From NCBI RefSeq assembly GCF_032399705.1, contig NZ_CP135922.1, positions 4,464,001 through 4,528,000 of the forward strand: 64,000 nucleotides of DNA, in the 5' to 3' direction. This DNA is from Paenibacillus sp. BIC5C1. Its GTDB lineage: Bacteria; Bacillota; Bacilli; Paenibacillales; Paenibacillaceae. Below the pieces are notes generated by a model, which saw only the letters and a program-made list of their open reading frames with translations, was not told where the DNA came from and did not search any database. Every line of letters starts with the position of its first letter. The first letter of the stretch is position 1. Shown piece by piece: positions 1 through 9,364 of the stretch. The position numbers were made by a program, and so were the translations under genes.

Positions 1-860
1 TGGTGATCCATCATGAGCACTGGCTTGCTCAAATCGGTATCCTGCATCAATGTCGCTACTTCTGCACGATCCTTCTCTGTCCGGTCTTTCCGTCCAATCA
101 GCGTAATCTTATCGTCTAATGTAATTTTATCATCATACAGAACTTGCATATTACTCTTTTCCAGAGCTGCAATCAGATCCTCGATCGGACCATTATACTT
201 GTCGTGATTGCCCAGTGAGGCGTATACTCCGTAAGGGGCCTGAATACTGCTGATAATTTCCGCAATTCCACTCTTGAGATACATATCTAGGTTGTCATCG
301 ATAATATCACCAGGATAGAGAACCAGATCCGGCTTCAGTGCGTTAATTTCTTCCACCATGCGTTTAGCGTGAGCAGGACCGGACAGCAGGCCAAAGTGCA
401 TATCCGCAGCCATAACAATGTTGAGGCTGTCGACACCTTCCACTTTTTTATCAATCTGAATGCTGTATTGTCTTACGACTGGACTATAGGCGTTATAGAG
501 ACCATAGCCCAACGTGGACAACAACAGCACGAGAGTGACCACACCTGCCCATTTATGAGCGTAATGTCTTGGAATACGGGTTAGTCTAAGTAACCATAGC
601 GTTAGATGAACCACTGGCAGAATTAATAACAGCAAAGAAAAGATTGCAAGCCAGTAAGAACCAATAACACTCAGAAAAGAAACACTTCCAAACAACCTCG
701 CCAGTATGAACGAAATTGCAAGAAATACAAGCGCAACGATGTAAAACCAACGAAATCTTGCAGATACAACCGGCTTCATCCAGTTCCATCCGCTCCGTCC
801 TATGTAAAACACTAATAAACCATACACAACCAAAAACAAGATGCCAGCAAGTACGAACAT
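1..860 (-). CDS. Membrane-anchored metallophosphoesterase (C-terminus outside the window)
   Basis: The reading frame starts at the ATG at 860 with GGAGG 11 bases upstream and runs off the left edge. The first ~110 residues contain about four hydrophobic segments. A calcineurin-like phosphoesterase domain follows, with the metal-ligand blocks AADMHFG, PGDIIDD and GNHD in the right order. This layout is known from YkuE/YaeI-type enzymes that act at the membrane, some on lipid phosphates, but the substrate here cannot be read. The C-terminal His block lies beyond the edge. It is followed by no visible partner on its own strand inside the window; gnd lies upstream behind its own terminator. Confidence 0.85.
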   Translation of the reverse strand, partial: MFVLAGILFLVVYGLLVFYIGRSGWNWMKPVVSARFRWFYIVALVFLAISFILARLFGSVSFLSVIGSYWLAIFSLLLLILPVVHLTLWLLRLTRIPRHYAHKWAGVVTLVLLLSTLGYGLYNAYSPVVRQYSIQIDKKVEGVDSLNIVMAADMHFGLLSGPAHAKRMVEEINALKPDLVLYPGDIIDDNLDMYLKSGIAEIISSIQAPYGVYASLGNHDKYNGPIEDLIAALEKSNMQVLYDDKITLDDKITLIGRKDRTEKDRAEVATLMQDTDLSKPVLMMDH

Positions 861-1070
861 GCTTCCGTTAACCTCCACGTCAATAAGTTGATTGCTGAAT
901 TTTCTCTTAACCAAATTCTAGTCCATCTGAACAAGTATAACGTAGTTAAAGCGGTGAGGACATCTGTTTCCATTCCTCAGATGCGTACATTTTATTACAA
1001 TTTGGAACACTTAAATTTCAATCATTATTTAGACGATACGCCTACCATAGCCTGTCATCTGCATAAAAAA

Positions 1071-1124
1071 GCATTCCTGCGTCCGCTCATGACTGACTAA
1101 CATCATGAACAAGCACAGGAATGC
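1071..1124 (-). terminator. Terminator downstream of gnd
   Basis: A 9-bp stem (gcattcctg / caggaatgc) with a long loop is followed on the minus strand by a run of six T. It ends the zwf-tal-gnd transcript. The rest of the ~285-base gap between gnd and the metallophosphoesterase is AT-rich and carries no convincing gene. Confidence 0.6.
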
Positions 1125-1145
1125 TGAATGATCTCGAATTACATA

Positions 1146-2564
1146 TTACTCGTTGGTGTCCATCCATTGGAAGTGGAATGAACCTTCTTTGTCCACACGT
1201 TTGAATGTGTGAGCACCAAAGTAGTCACGTTGTGCTTGCAACAGGTTTGCAGGCAAACGCTCAGTGCGGTAGCTGTCATAGTAAGACAACGCGCTGGAGA
1301 ATCCAGGAACCGGAATTCCTTGCGTTACCGCAGCTGCAACAACTTCACGCCATGCACCTTGGTAGGATTCAACAATGTTTTGGAAGTATGGGTCCAGAAG
1401 CAGGTTTTTCAGTGCTGCATCTTTGTCATACGCTTCTTTGATGTTTTGCAGGAACTGCGAACGAATGATGCAGCCACCGCGGAAGATCATGGCGATGTTG
1501 CCGTATTTCAGATCCCAGCCGTATTCGTCTGAAGCTGCACGCATTTGAGCAAAACCTTGTGCGTAAGATACGATTTTACTTGCGAACAGCGCTTTGCGCA
1601 CATTCTCGATGAACGCTTTTTTGTCGCCAGAGAATGCCTCAACCGCAGGTCCATTCAAGATTTTGCTTGCTGCCACGCGTTCGTCTTTCATTGCAGACAG
1701 GAAGCGAGAGAATACGGATTCTGTGATCATGGACAATGGTACGCCGAGATCCAGCGCGCTTTGGCTTGTCCATTTACCTGTTCCTTTTTGTCCAGCTGCA
1801 TCCAGAATGACATCAACCATTGGTTTGCCGGTTTCTGGATCGTATTTGGAGAAGATGTCTGCCGTGATTTCAATCAGGTAGCTATCCAGCTCGCCTTGGT
1901 TCCATTCGGAGAAGATGGCATGCAATTCTTCAACGGAAACATTCAGCACGGATTTGAGCAAATGATACGCTTCTCCGATCAGCTGCATATCACCGTATTC
2001 GATACCATTGTGCACCATTTTCACGTAGTGTCCAGCACCGTCTGGTCCAATATATGTGCTGCAAGCATCGTCGCCAACTTTAGCGGAGATCGCTGTCAGG
2101 ATCGGTTCTACCAACTGATAAGCACTTTCTTGTCCGCCTGGCATGATTGCCGGGCCTTTAAGTGCGCCTTCTTCACCACCGGATACACCAGCACCAATGA
2201 AGCGGAAACCTTTGGCTTCCAGATCTTTGCTGCGGCGTTGGGTGTCAGGGAAGTATGCGTTCCCTCCATCAATGATGATGTCGCCTTCGTCCAAGTGTGG
2301 CAGCAGTTGTTCAATGGTAGCGTCCGTTGCTTTACCCGCTTGAACCATGATCAGGATTTTGCGTGGGGATTCCAGGGAAGCTACGAACTCTTCAATCGAG
2401 AACGCGCCTGTCAGGTTTTTGCCTTCGGCTTCTTTGAGAAGATCATTCGTTTTCTCCGGGGAACGGTTAAATACCGATACCGAGAATCCTTTGCTTTCAA
2501 TATTAAGGGCAAGGTTTTTACCCATTACTGCAAGTCCGATGACACCGATCTGTTGTTTACTCAT
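1146..2564 (-). CDS. gnd: 6-phosphogluconate dehydrogenase, decarboxylating
   Basis: This enzyme oxidises and decarboxylates 6-phosphogluconate to ribulose 5-phosphate in the cytosolic pentose phosphate pathway. The 472-residue protein has full family length. An N-terminal Rossmann fold carries [10 protein letters not shown] (10-19) and an NRS stretch near 33-35, which fits NADP. The family signature around 181-193 ([13 protein letters not shown]) includes the catalytic Lys182, and the GQKGTGKWT substrate motif is present. GGGAGG precedes the ATG. It is the last gene of zwf-tal-gnd, 58 bases behind tal. Confidence 0.97.
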   Translation of the reverse strand: MSKQQIGVIGLAVMGKNLALNIESKGFSVSVFNRSPEKTNDLLKEAEGKNLTGAFSIEEFVASLESPRKILIMVQAGKATDATIEQLLPHLDEGDIIIDGGNAYFPDTQRRSKDLEAKGFRFIGAGVSGGEEGALKGPAIMPGGQESAYQLVEPILTAISAKVGDDACSTYIGPDGAGHYVKMVHNGIEYGDMQLIGEAYHLLKSVLNVSVEELHAIFSEWNQGELDSYLIEITADIFSKYDPETGKPMVDVILDAAGQKGTGKWTSQSALDLGVPLSMITESVFSRFLSAMKDERVAASKILNGPAVEAFSGDKKAFIENVRKALFASKIVSYAQGFAQMRAASDEYGWDLKYGNIAMIFRGGCIIRSQFLQNIKEAYDKDAALKNLLLDPYFQNIVESYQGAWREVVAAAVTQGIPVPGFSSALSYYDSYRTERLPANLLQAQRDYFGAHTFKRVDKEGSFHFQWMDTNE

Positions 2565-2622
2565 TATGTCCTCCCAATACTCTTTATATATAGTAGGTTA
2601 AAATTCGAGATCAACAATCTTA

Positions 2623-3288
2623 TTACTGAACTGTTTTTTTCCAGTCTGCTGCGAATTTCTCCATGCCTTGATCTGTCAGTGGGTGTTTGGAGATTTGTTC
2701 AATGACGGAGAATGGAACAGTAGCGATATGTGCTCCTGCCATTGCTACACGTGTAACGTGGTCCGGATGTCTTACAGAAGCCGCAATGATCTGTGCATCC
2801 AGGTTATGTGTACGGAACAGCTCAGCAACTTTGGCAACCAATTGCACGCCATCTTCGGAGATGTCATCAAGACGTCCCAGGAACGGGGATACATATGTTG
2901 CACCTGCACGAGCAGCAAGCAGCGCCTGGTTCACTGTGAAGATCAACGTTACGTTGGTTTTCACACCTTTTTTGGTCAGGTAACGGCAAGCTTCAAGTCC
3001 TGCAAGTGTCATTGGCAGCTTGATTGTGATGTTTTTGTCGTTGTTATTGATTTTGATCAGTTCGTCTGCTTGAGCAATCATCTCTTCAGCCGTGATTGCA
3101 TCTGGTGTTACTTCTGCAGATACGGATTCAACTTCAGGTACCTCACGCAAAATTTCTTCAATACGATCTTCAAATTTCACGCCTTCTTTGGCTACCAATG
3201 ACGGGTTTGTTGTTACACCGGACAGTACACCGATTTTGTATGCTTTTTTGATGTCTACCAAGTTTGCTGTATCGATGAAAAATTTCAT
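2623..3288 (-). CDS. tal: Transaldolase, TalC/fructose-6-phosphate-aldolase-like class
   Basis: The 221-residue length and the start MKFFIDTAN match the short transaldolase subfamily. The Schiff-base lysine is in ITIKLPMT (about residue 90), and SGVTTNPSL and SPFLGRLDD are the other conserved blocks. It transfers a dihydroxyacetone unit between sugar phosphates in the non-oxidative pentose phosphate branch. I place the start at the ATG at 3288, with GGAGG 9 bases upstream; an in-frame TTG two codons earlier lies only 3 bases from the GGAGG. It sits between zwf and gnd, so the operon covers both arms of the pathway. Confidence 0.95.
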   Translation of the reverse strand: MKFFIDTANLVDIKKAYKIGVLSGVTTNPSLVAKEGVKFEDRIEEILREVPEVESVSAEVTPDAITAEEMIAQADELIKINNNDKNITIKLPMTLAGLEACRYLTKKGVKTNVTLIFTVNQALLAARAGATYVSPFLGRLDDISEDGVQLVAKVAELFRTHNLDAQIIAASVRHPDHVTRVAMAGAHIATVPFSVIEQISKHPLTDQGMEKFAADWKKTVQ

Positions 3289-3331
3289 ATTCAATTACCT
3301 CCAAGGGATATGTTTTTTTTGTTTTTTTATG

Positions 3332-4849
3332 TTACAGATTTGCATTAACAGCCAGAGGAACTTCAATATCATCTTCAGCCAGCTGATCGGCAGGTTGGTC
3401 AAACCACCAGTGGTGCCCTTCCGCAGCGAGCATCGCATCCGACTCTGCTGGTCCATAACTTCCAGCCGGGTACAGATGAAGTGGGAGCAAATTCTCCTGG
3501 AATGCATCCAGAATAGGTTGTACCCAAGCCCAAGACAGTTCTACTTCATCCCAATGGGCAAAGAACGTTGGATCGCCATGCAATGCGTCATGAATTAAGT
3601 TCTCATAAGCCTCAGCCAGGTCCTCACGATCTGGTGACAGATCGATATGAACAGGTTTGAACTCCCCTTTGTTTTGAGGGTCGCTTGCATTCAGCTGCAG
3701 CGTCATGCTCTGATCAGGACTCATCTCAATCACAAGCAGGTTCGGTTTGGAACCGTTAACCACGTTAGCCTGTCCGGATGGTTCCTTGAATTCGATAACA
3801 ATGCGAGTTGATTTCTCCTTCATTCGTTTGCCGGTACGGATATAGAAAGGTACTCCGCGCCAGAAGAAGTCATCAATCTGCAATTTGGCAGCAATAAAAG
3901 TATCATTCATCGTATTCTCGGCAACACCCGGTTCAGCTGCATATCCGTTAACGGATTTGCCTTGAATGTTTCCTTCAGCATACTGTCCGCGAATGACGCT
4001 TGCACCCACGTTTTGCTTTTGCAGTGGCTGGATCGATTCCATGATGTGTTTTTTCTTCAAACCGACTTTTTCCGAGGTGCTGTTATATGGAAGCTGGATC
4101 GCCATCATCATAAGCAATTGCAGCATATGATTTTGGAACATGTCACGCACAGCGCCTACATGATCATAATAGGATGCCCGTTCTTCCACGCCAACAGTCT
4201 CATTAGCGGTGATCTGCACATTGGAGATATAACGGTTGTTCCACAACGCCTTCATGATCGGATTGCTCTGATGCAAGGTTTCAAGACGTTGTACCATTGG
4301 TTTGCCCAAATAGTGGTCAATCCGATAAATTTCCTCTTCGGTGAACGCTTCGCTTAATTTGCGATTCAGGTCACGAGCTGATTGTAGATCATGTCCAAAT
4401 GGCTTTTCGATCACAAGGCGTTTCCAGCCCTCAGTTGATCCAAGTCCACTACCCTGAATGTTCTCTGCAATGGGTTCGAAGAATTCTGGCCCAACCGAAA
4501 GGTAGAACAGACGATTGGATGGAATGCCAAGTTCAGCCTCTCTTTGTTCCACTAAATTTAACAGCTCTATATAATCTTCCTTATGGCTTATATTCAATAC
4601 ACTGTAACGGAAAGCCTGTACGAATGATTTTACAACTTCAGGATCAGCAGGGCGTCTGGAAAATTCATTTAATGATTTTTCCACTTGTGCCTGAAAGAAT
4701 TCATCAGACCATTCTCTGCGTCCCAAGCCAATCAGCGAGAAGGATGCCGGAAGTTTTTGCTCAATGTATAAATTATATAAGGCTGGATATATTTTTCTTT
4801 TGGCTAAATCGCCAGTCGCACCAAATAAAATAATGCTCGTTGGTTCCAT
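3332..4849 (-). CDS. zwf: Glucose-6-phosphate 1-dehydrogenase
   Basis: This enzyme catalyses the NADP-dependent first step of the oxidative pentose phosphate pathway. The 505-residue protein shows the coenzyme-binding loop GATGDLAKRK (10-19) and the active-site signature RIDHYLGK (176-183, catalytic His179). Length is normal for bacterial Zwf. AAGGAG lies 9 bases before the ATG. It is the first gene of the zwf-tal-gnd operon and is transcribed away from a LysR-type gene across a 112-base intergenic region, which is the usual arrangement for a LysR regulator and its target. Confidence 0.97.
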   Translation of the reverse strand: MEPTSIILFGATGDLAKRKIYPALYNLYIEQKLPASFSLIGLGRREWSDEFFQAQVEKSLNEFSRRPADPEVVKSFVQAFRYSVLNISHKEDYIELLNLVEQREAELGIPSNRLFYLSVGPEFFEPIAENIQGSGLGSTEGWKRLVIEKPFGHDLQSARDLNRKLSEAFTEEEIYRIDHYLGKPMVQRLETLHQSNPIMKALWNNRYISNVQITANETVGVEERASYYDHVGAVRDMFQNHMLQLLMMMAIQLPYNSTSEKVGLKKKHIMESIQPLQKQNVGASVIRGQYAEGNIQGKSVNGYAAEPGVAENTMNDTFIAAKLQIDDFFWRGVPFYIRTGKRMKEKSTRIVIEFKEPSGQANVVNGSKPNLLVIEMSPDQSMTLQLNASDPQNKGEFKPVHIDLSPDREDLAEAYENLIHDALHGDPTFFAHWDEVELSWAWVQPILDAFQENLLPLHLYPAGSYGPAESDAMLAAEGHHWWFDQPADQLAEDDIEVPLAVNANL

Positions 4850-4961
4850 CTCACTATTCTCCTTCCAAGTAACTCTGGTTTCTTTGCTGTAGTTACACTA
4901 TAATACGTTTCATAGCCATACAAGTAATTAATATATTTCACAGGAGCTATAGACGATATCT

Positions 4962-5849
4962 ATGACAACAAATTATGAATTATATAAGGTATTCTATTGG
5001 GCTGCCAAAACAGGCAGTTTGACCCAAGCCGCCAAAGCGCTATATATTACTCAACCAAGTGTCAGTCATGCCATTAAACAGTTGGAAGAAAGCTTTGGCC
5101 TCACGTTGTTTTACCGAAATTCCAAGGGGGTTGCGTTAACACAGGAAGGTGTAAGTCTGTATTCCTATATTGAACAATCCCAGATTCTGATCTCTCTGGC
5201 CGAGGAGAAAATGGCTGCTTTGAAGAATTTAGACAACGGGGAACTAAGGATTGGTGGCAGTGATTCGCTGTTCAAGCATTACATGCTGTCCTATCTGGAA
5301 GAATTTCATGTGCTTTACCCTAACATCAAGCTGCATCTAAGTCATGGGACAACGCCGGAAGTCATTACATTTCTTAAAGAAGGCAAAATTGATCTGGGTG
5401 TTGTGCGGATGCCCATTGTCGATCCCCAACTTGAGGTCAGGGAAAGTATCCAGCTCAAAGACTGCTTTGTCGCGGGCGAACGTTATGCCCAACTGAAGGA
5501 TAAAGTTATGACATTAGAAATGCTGCTGGAACATCAACTGATTCTTTTCTCCAGAAACAGCCGGGTTCGGATGGCAATTACGGAGCTGTTCAACAGCTAT
5601 GGCTACACACTCAAACCTGAAATTGAGGTCGGCAGTGTGGATTTGTTAATCGAGTTTGCTCGGAGGGGATTGGGCATATCGTATGTTACCCGTGAATTTA
5701 TTTCCAAAGAGCTGGAAGAAGGCTCTCTCTTTGAAATTCAGCTGGATGTTGCCCTGCCCCCTTCACATGTGGGCATCATGACAAAGCGTAATATGCCAAT
5801 TTCCCTGGCAGCCAACCGGTTTATGGATCTCATTTTCAAGGCAGATTAA
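4962..5849 (+). CDS. LysR-family transcriptional regulator
   Basis: The 295-residue protein has the standard LysR layout: an N-terminal winged helix-turn-helix (TGSLTQAAKALYITQPSVSH) within residues 1-60, a linker helix, and a substrate-binding-like effector domain from about residue 90. Divergence from zwf suggests that it regulates the pentose phosphate operon and probably itself, but this is inferred from position only. The nearest GGAG is about 15 bases from the ATG, so translation may be weak. The effector is unknown. Confidence 0.93.
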   Translation: MTTNYELYKVFYWAAKTGSLTQAAKALYITQPSVSHAIKQLEESFGLTLFYRNSKGVALTQEGVSLYSYIEQSQILISLAEEKMAALKNLDNGELRIGGSDSLFKHYMLSYLEEFHVLYPNIKLHLSHGTTPEVITFLKEGKIDLGVVRMPIVDPQLEVRESIQLKDCFVAGERYAQLKDKVMTLEMLLEHQLILFSRNSRVRMAITELFNSYGYTLKPEIEVGSVDLLIEFARRGLGISYVTREFISKELEEGSLFEIQLDVALPPSHVGIMTKRNMPISLAANRFMDLIFKAD

Positions 5850-5872
5850 GATTCATTAGTCTACAGGTCTAC

Positions 5873-5916
5873 AAAAAAAAGTGCCTCGTCATTCCAAAAG
5901 GATGATGAAGCACTTT
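5873..5916. terminator. Bidirectional terminator
   Basis: A stem starting agtgcctcgtcatt pairs with aggatgatgaagcact, with A-rich sequence on the left and T-rich sequence on the right. It serves the LysR gene on the plus strand and the gene ending at 5954 on the minus strand. Confidence 0.8.
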
Positions 5917-5953
5917 TTTATATTCATTTTCCAAGTAAACAACTAACCAATTC

Positions 5954-6625
5954 TTATCTTAAATCAAGTTCTCTCAATCTGCTCTCAATTCTCTCAGGAA
6001 TCATAGCAAACAGTTGCTGCCAGGACATGAATAGACTTGGCTCAAGCAAAAACTCTTCAAACTCCATAGAGGGAACAAACGCCTTAGTCTGCAGGAAACT
6101 ACGCACGCTGGCATCAATCTCTTCATTGGTCTGGAAATAACCTTTGAACATCTCGTTCACGAGCAGGCCGTCACAACCCGCATTGGCGCCTGCTGCACTA
6201 TACAAATCCGGCAACAGTTCAAACACTACAGGGATCGGAGAAAAAGCATGTTTACCTGGCTGCGAGTATAGACACACATGGCGTCCAACCACATTCACTC
6301 GATCCTTCAGCAATCCCCGAAGTACTCTGCCATGGAAGCTGGCTTCACAATCCACGACTTCACCGTCATGGCCCACATATATCCACACATGCTCCATTTC
6401 GTACAAGTGCCCAATTTCATAATCCCACCAAATCGAAAATTCAATCACATATTGGACTGCCTCAACCGGAAAATGAATTTCCCGCTGGAATGACGGTGAA
6501 GGTCCTGATTGATCCAGAATGGAAACGCCTACATAATCCGGGTAAAAGGGTTCATTTCGATCAAACATCAATACTGGTGCATAACTCATCGCGGTTTCCA
6601 GCATTTCTTGCTCAGTCATGGTCAT
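5954..6625 (-). CDS. Conserved protein of unknown function, possibly VPS62-like
   Basis: I do not firmly recognise this 223-residue soluble protein. I start it at the ATG at 6625, which has GGAGGGA 6-7 bases upstream; the longer frame begins with a poor GTG. It is rich in aromatic residues and has blocks such as FSIWWDYEIGHLYEMEHVW, a SFHGR segment and QPGKHAF. The pattern of HVW, an acidic/Asp segment and HGR recalls eukaryotic VPS62-like beta-sandwich proteins, but that resemblance is only by eye. It has no signal peptide or membrane segment and stands alone between terminators. Confidence 0.75.
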   Translation of the reverse strand: MTMTEQEMLETAMSYAPVLMFDRNEPFYPDYVGVSILDQSGPSPSFQREIHFPVEAVQYVIEFSIWWDYEIGHLYEMEHVWIYVGHDGEVVDCEASFHGRVLRGLLKDRVNVVGRHVCLYSQPGKHAFSPIPVVFELLPDLYSAAGANAGCDGLLVNEMFKGYFQTNEEIDASVRSFLQTKAFVPSMEFEEFLLEPSLFMSWQQLFAMIPERIESRLRELDLR

Positions 6626-6727
6626 GGATCGTCCCTCCACATTCTTTGAGTGCTACTACTGTAACAAACCAATGTTATGCCTATCTTAACAGAGAATTCG
6701 GAATGTGTTAATTGGAACGAAACTTAA

Positions 6728-6759
6728 GCCCGTAATCGGAAAATTTTCCGATCACGGGC
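6728..6759. terminator. Symmetric hairpin between two minus-strand genes
   Basis: A near-perfect 15-base inverted repeat (gcccgtaatcggaaa against tttccgatcacgggc) lies downstream of the cupin gene. The T-run on the minus side is weak, so it may be an mRNA-end stabiliser rather than an efficient terminator. Confidence 0.5.
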
Positions 6760-6795
6760 CTGAAATCGTTCATTTGATAGGAGAACGAGATAACG

Positions 6796-7380
6796 TTACC
6801 CCTTTGAGTTTTTGGATGATTTGGAAGCTTTGATCGCCTGATCGGAAACAGAATCTACACATCCAATCGGAGGTCCCAAAATAGCGTCATTTTTGATGGA
6901 TGCCACTGCCGTCCTGTAAGCCTCCTCATCAATACAGTACGCACGATGGGCAACTTCAGGCGGTGTTGCAGCCAGGAAGTCAGCCCCCAGCACAATGTCC
7001 GGTGTAGGTTGATCAAAAATCGTCAACAAGTGCACATCATCGGTCTCCGCCACAAACCAGTGAAACCATCCTTGTGGGAATATCGAAACCTGACCTGGCT
7101 TCAAGTGATAACTTATCCGCTCCCGCTTAAACGGATCGTAGACAGAGGTGGTAATTTCCCCGTTAATCAGAACGACCATCTCGGTCACATTTGTATGCCA
7201 GTGTGGCTGAACAATAATACCTTTGCTCATGTGTACATTGAAGAATCCATTTTTGATCGTAGGCAGCTGCGGTCCAAACAACTGGGTAATATAATTGCGC
7301 GAATCACGCTGATAATTCAACACCGCTGTCGAATCGGCCGCCAGTTGAACGTTCGGGGCTTGTAGGATCGGATTAGTCAT
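6796..7380 (-). CDS. Cupin-domain protein (oxalate-decarboxylase/germin-like fold)
   Basis: The 194-residue protein has a single cupin barrel. Motif 1 is HWHTNVTEMVVLINGE, giving two His and one Glu as metal ligands. Motif 2 is PQGWFHWF with the fourth His. The conserved tail contains GPPIGC. Bacterial single cupins of this type bind Mn or Fe, but the reaction is not predictable. A second gene at 22657-23346 is clearly related over the whole domain, so this is a paralogous pair about 15 kb apart. GGAGG precedes the ATG at 7380. Confidence 0.88.
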   Translation of the reverse strand: MTNPILQAPNVQLAADSTAVLNYQRDSRNYITQLFGPQLPTIKNGFFNVHMSKGIIVQPHWHTNVTEMVVLINGEITTSVYDPFKRERISYHLKPGQVSIFPQGWFHWFVAETDDVHLLTIFDQPTPDIVLGADFLAATPPEVAHRAYCIDEEAYRTAVASIKNDAILGPPIGCVDSVSDQAIKASKSSKNSKG

Positions 7381-7475
7381 ACCGCTGTTTCCTCCTTATA
7401 GGCATACATCTCATTGTTGTACTGTATGCGCTAATTAGCGGAGATAATACCGGGGACACGGTTCCATCGCAATTT

Positions 7476-8060
<585 letters not shown>

Positions 8061-8086
8061 TTAATAATTGCATTATCAATCCTTAG

Positions 8087-9160
8087 TTATATTTGATCGA
8101 AAAATTCTGTGAGCTTCTTACTCGGGTCAGCTAGAAATTCAGGGATCGTACATATATTTCCAATCTCCTGATGTTCAATATCTGCGTAGCCAATCATTTT
8201 TTTGCTTGGATTCCAGACGATCAGGATATAGGAGTACTGATCCGCGTTAGAGGATATGCGCAGTAGTTTCTGTCTGCCCAGCTTCATCTCTACGGTATCG
8301 ATCAGATGGAAGAATTCGATGTATCCCACGCTGGACGAATTGTCTGGCAAGTCGATTCTTCGCGGACCTTCCGATAGAAAACGGATTAATGCATTAGGCA
8401 GCTTGTACGATTTGAGTACATGCAATTTATTGCTCAGATTGTGAAAGTCTTGCGGCTCATGAGCTTTCAAATACTCTGCCATTTCCGCATTCTTCTGACT
8501 AATCGCAATCGTGTATGCTCGTTCTCCGTCCTTCTCCTGAATGGTCACATCCGCCCCCTGTTCCACCAGAAATTGAACCATCTTCATATTGTTGTTGCGA
8601 GCTGCTACCGTAAGCGGTGTTGCCTTATATGGATACACCATATCGGACTCGTTGTAATTGATGTCCACGCCCTCGTCCAGCAAATACTGGACCATCTTCA
8701 TATCGTGATTCGAAACGGCTTTTCGTAACGTTTTTCCACCATATTTTTGAATATCCAGTCCGAGGCCCTTCAGCACTGCGATATTCTTTTTGTTACCGTA
8801 ATAGGCTTCATCATACGCATTTGACTTCACCTTGCTCAAACCGTTCAATTTGGCACCCTTCTGATGCAAATATGAGATGATCTCTTCCCCGCCATATCTG
8901 ACCGCCTTAAGGATCGCTGGATTATCCTTTACATTCAAGTTTACTCCATTATCCACCAAAAGCTTGACCACTGCCTGTTGATTGGTGATTAGGGCAATAT
9001 CCAATGGCGTCAATGCTATGTATTTGCTGAGCGTAATCTCTTTTTCGAGATCCATGCCCTGTTTAATGAATTCTTCTACAGCAATAACATCTCCCTTATA
9101 AATCGCCATGGCGTGATCAGGCAACGTTTCAAACGTACCTTGGTTTCCGATTTTGAACAA
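8087..9160 (-). CDS. Ankyrin-repeat protein with a C-terminal SMI1/KNR4-like region
   Basis: The 357-residue soluble protein has five or more ankyrin repeats over about residues 15-235, with units such as TPLDIALITNQQAVVKLLVD and TPLTVAARNNNMKMVQFLVE. The last ~110 residues are a different domain, with aromatic beta-strand-like stretches (YSYILIVWNPSKKMIGYAD) that resemble SMI1/KNR4 (SUKH) proteins by eye. Ankyrin and SUKH proteins often serve as immunity or partner-binding modules, but no toxin gene is adjacent. No signal peptide. The gene lies directly upstream of the truncated reductase. Confidence 0.8.
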   Translation of the reverse strand: MFKIGNQGTFETLPDHAMAIYKGDVIAVEEFIKQGMDLEKEITLSKYIALTPLDIALITNQQAVVKLLVDNGVNLNVKDNPAILKAVRYGGEEIISYLHQKGAKLNGLSKVKSNAYDEAYYGNKKNIAVLKGLGLDIQKYGGKTLRKAVSNHDMKMVQYLLDEGVDINYNESDMVYPYKATPLTVAARNNNMKMVQFLVEQGADVTIQEKDGERAYTIAISQKNAEMAEYLKAHEPQDFHNLSNKLHVLKSYKLPNALIRFLSEGPRRIDLPDNSSSVGYIEFFHLIDTVEMKLGRQKLLRISSNADQYSYILIVWNPSKKMIGYADIEHQEIGNICTIPEFLADPSKKLTEFFDQI

Positions 9161-9304
9161 AGCTATAACCTCCCACGGGTTAAATATCTACACGACTAAA
9201 AGCCCCTGATGCTCATTATTATTAGTATACCTGCTATCCTTTTGATTTGTACAAACCTCTACCAAAATCATGATTCCAGTCCTAAAGCCTTTCAAACAAA
9301 CCAT

Positions 9305-9327
9305 CCCCGAAACATAAAGTTCCGGGG
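9305..9327 (-). terminator. Terminator after the MFS gene
   Basis: A 9-bp stem (ccccgaaac / gttccgggg, one mismatch) with a short loop is followed on the minus strand by a T-rich stretch. It closes the three-gene export operon at 9365-13830. Confidence 0.65.
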
Positions 9328-9364
9328 CCGATATCATCCTTTAAACTACATCACATCGACTCAA

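Noticed and set aside
888..1100. Possible 70-codon gene in the gap left of gnd
   Set aside because: No ribosome binding site, no recognisable sequence, and it runs into the gnd terminator.
1545..2705. 386-codon open frame on the plus strand, antisense to gnd
   Set aside because: It lies almost wholly across a firmly identified gene on the other strand, its translation has shadow-like composition (Cys/Phe/His-rich) and there is no ribosome binding site.
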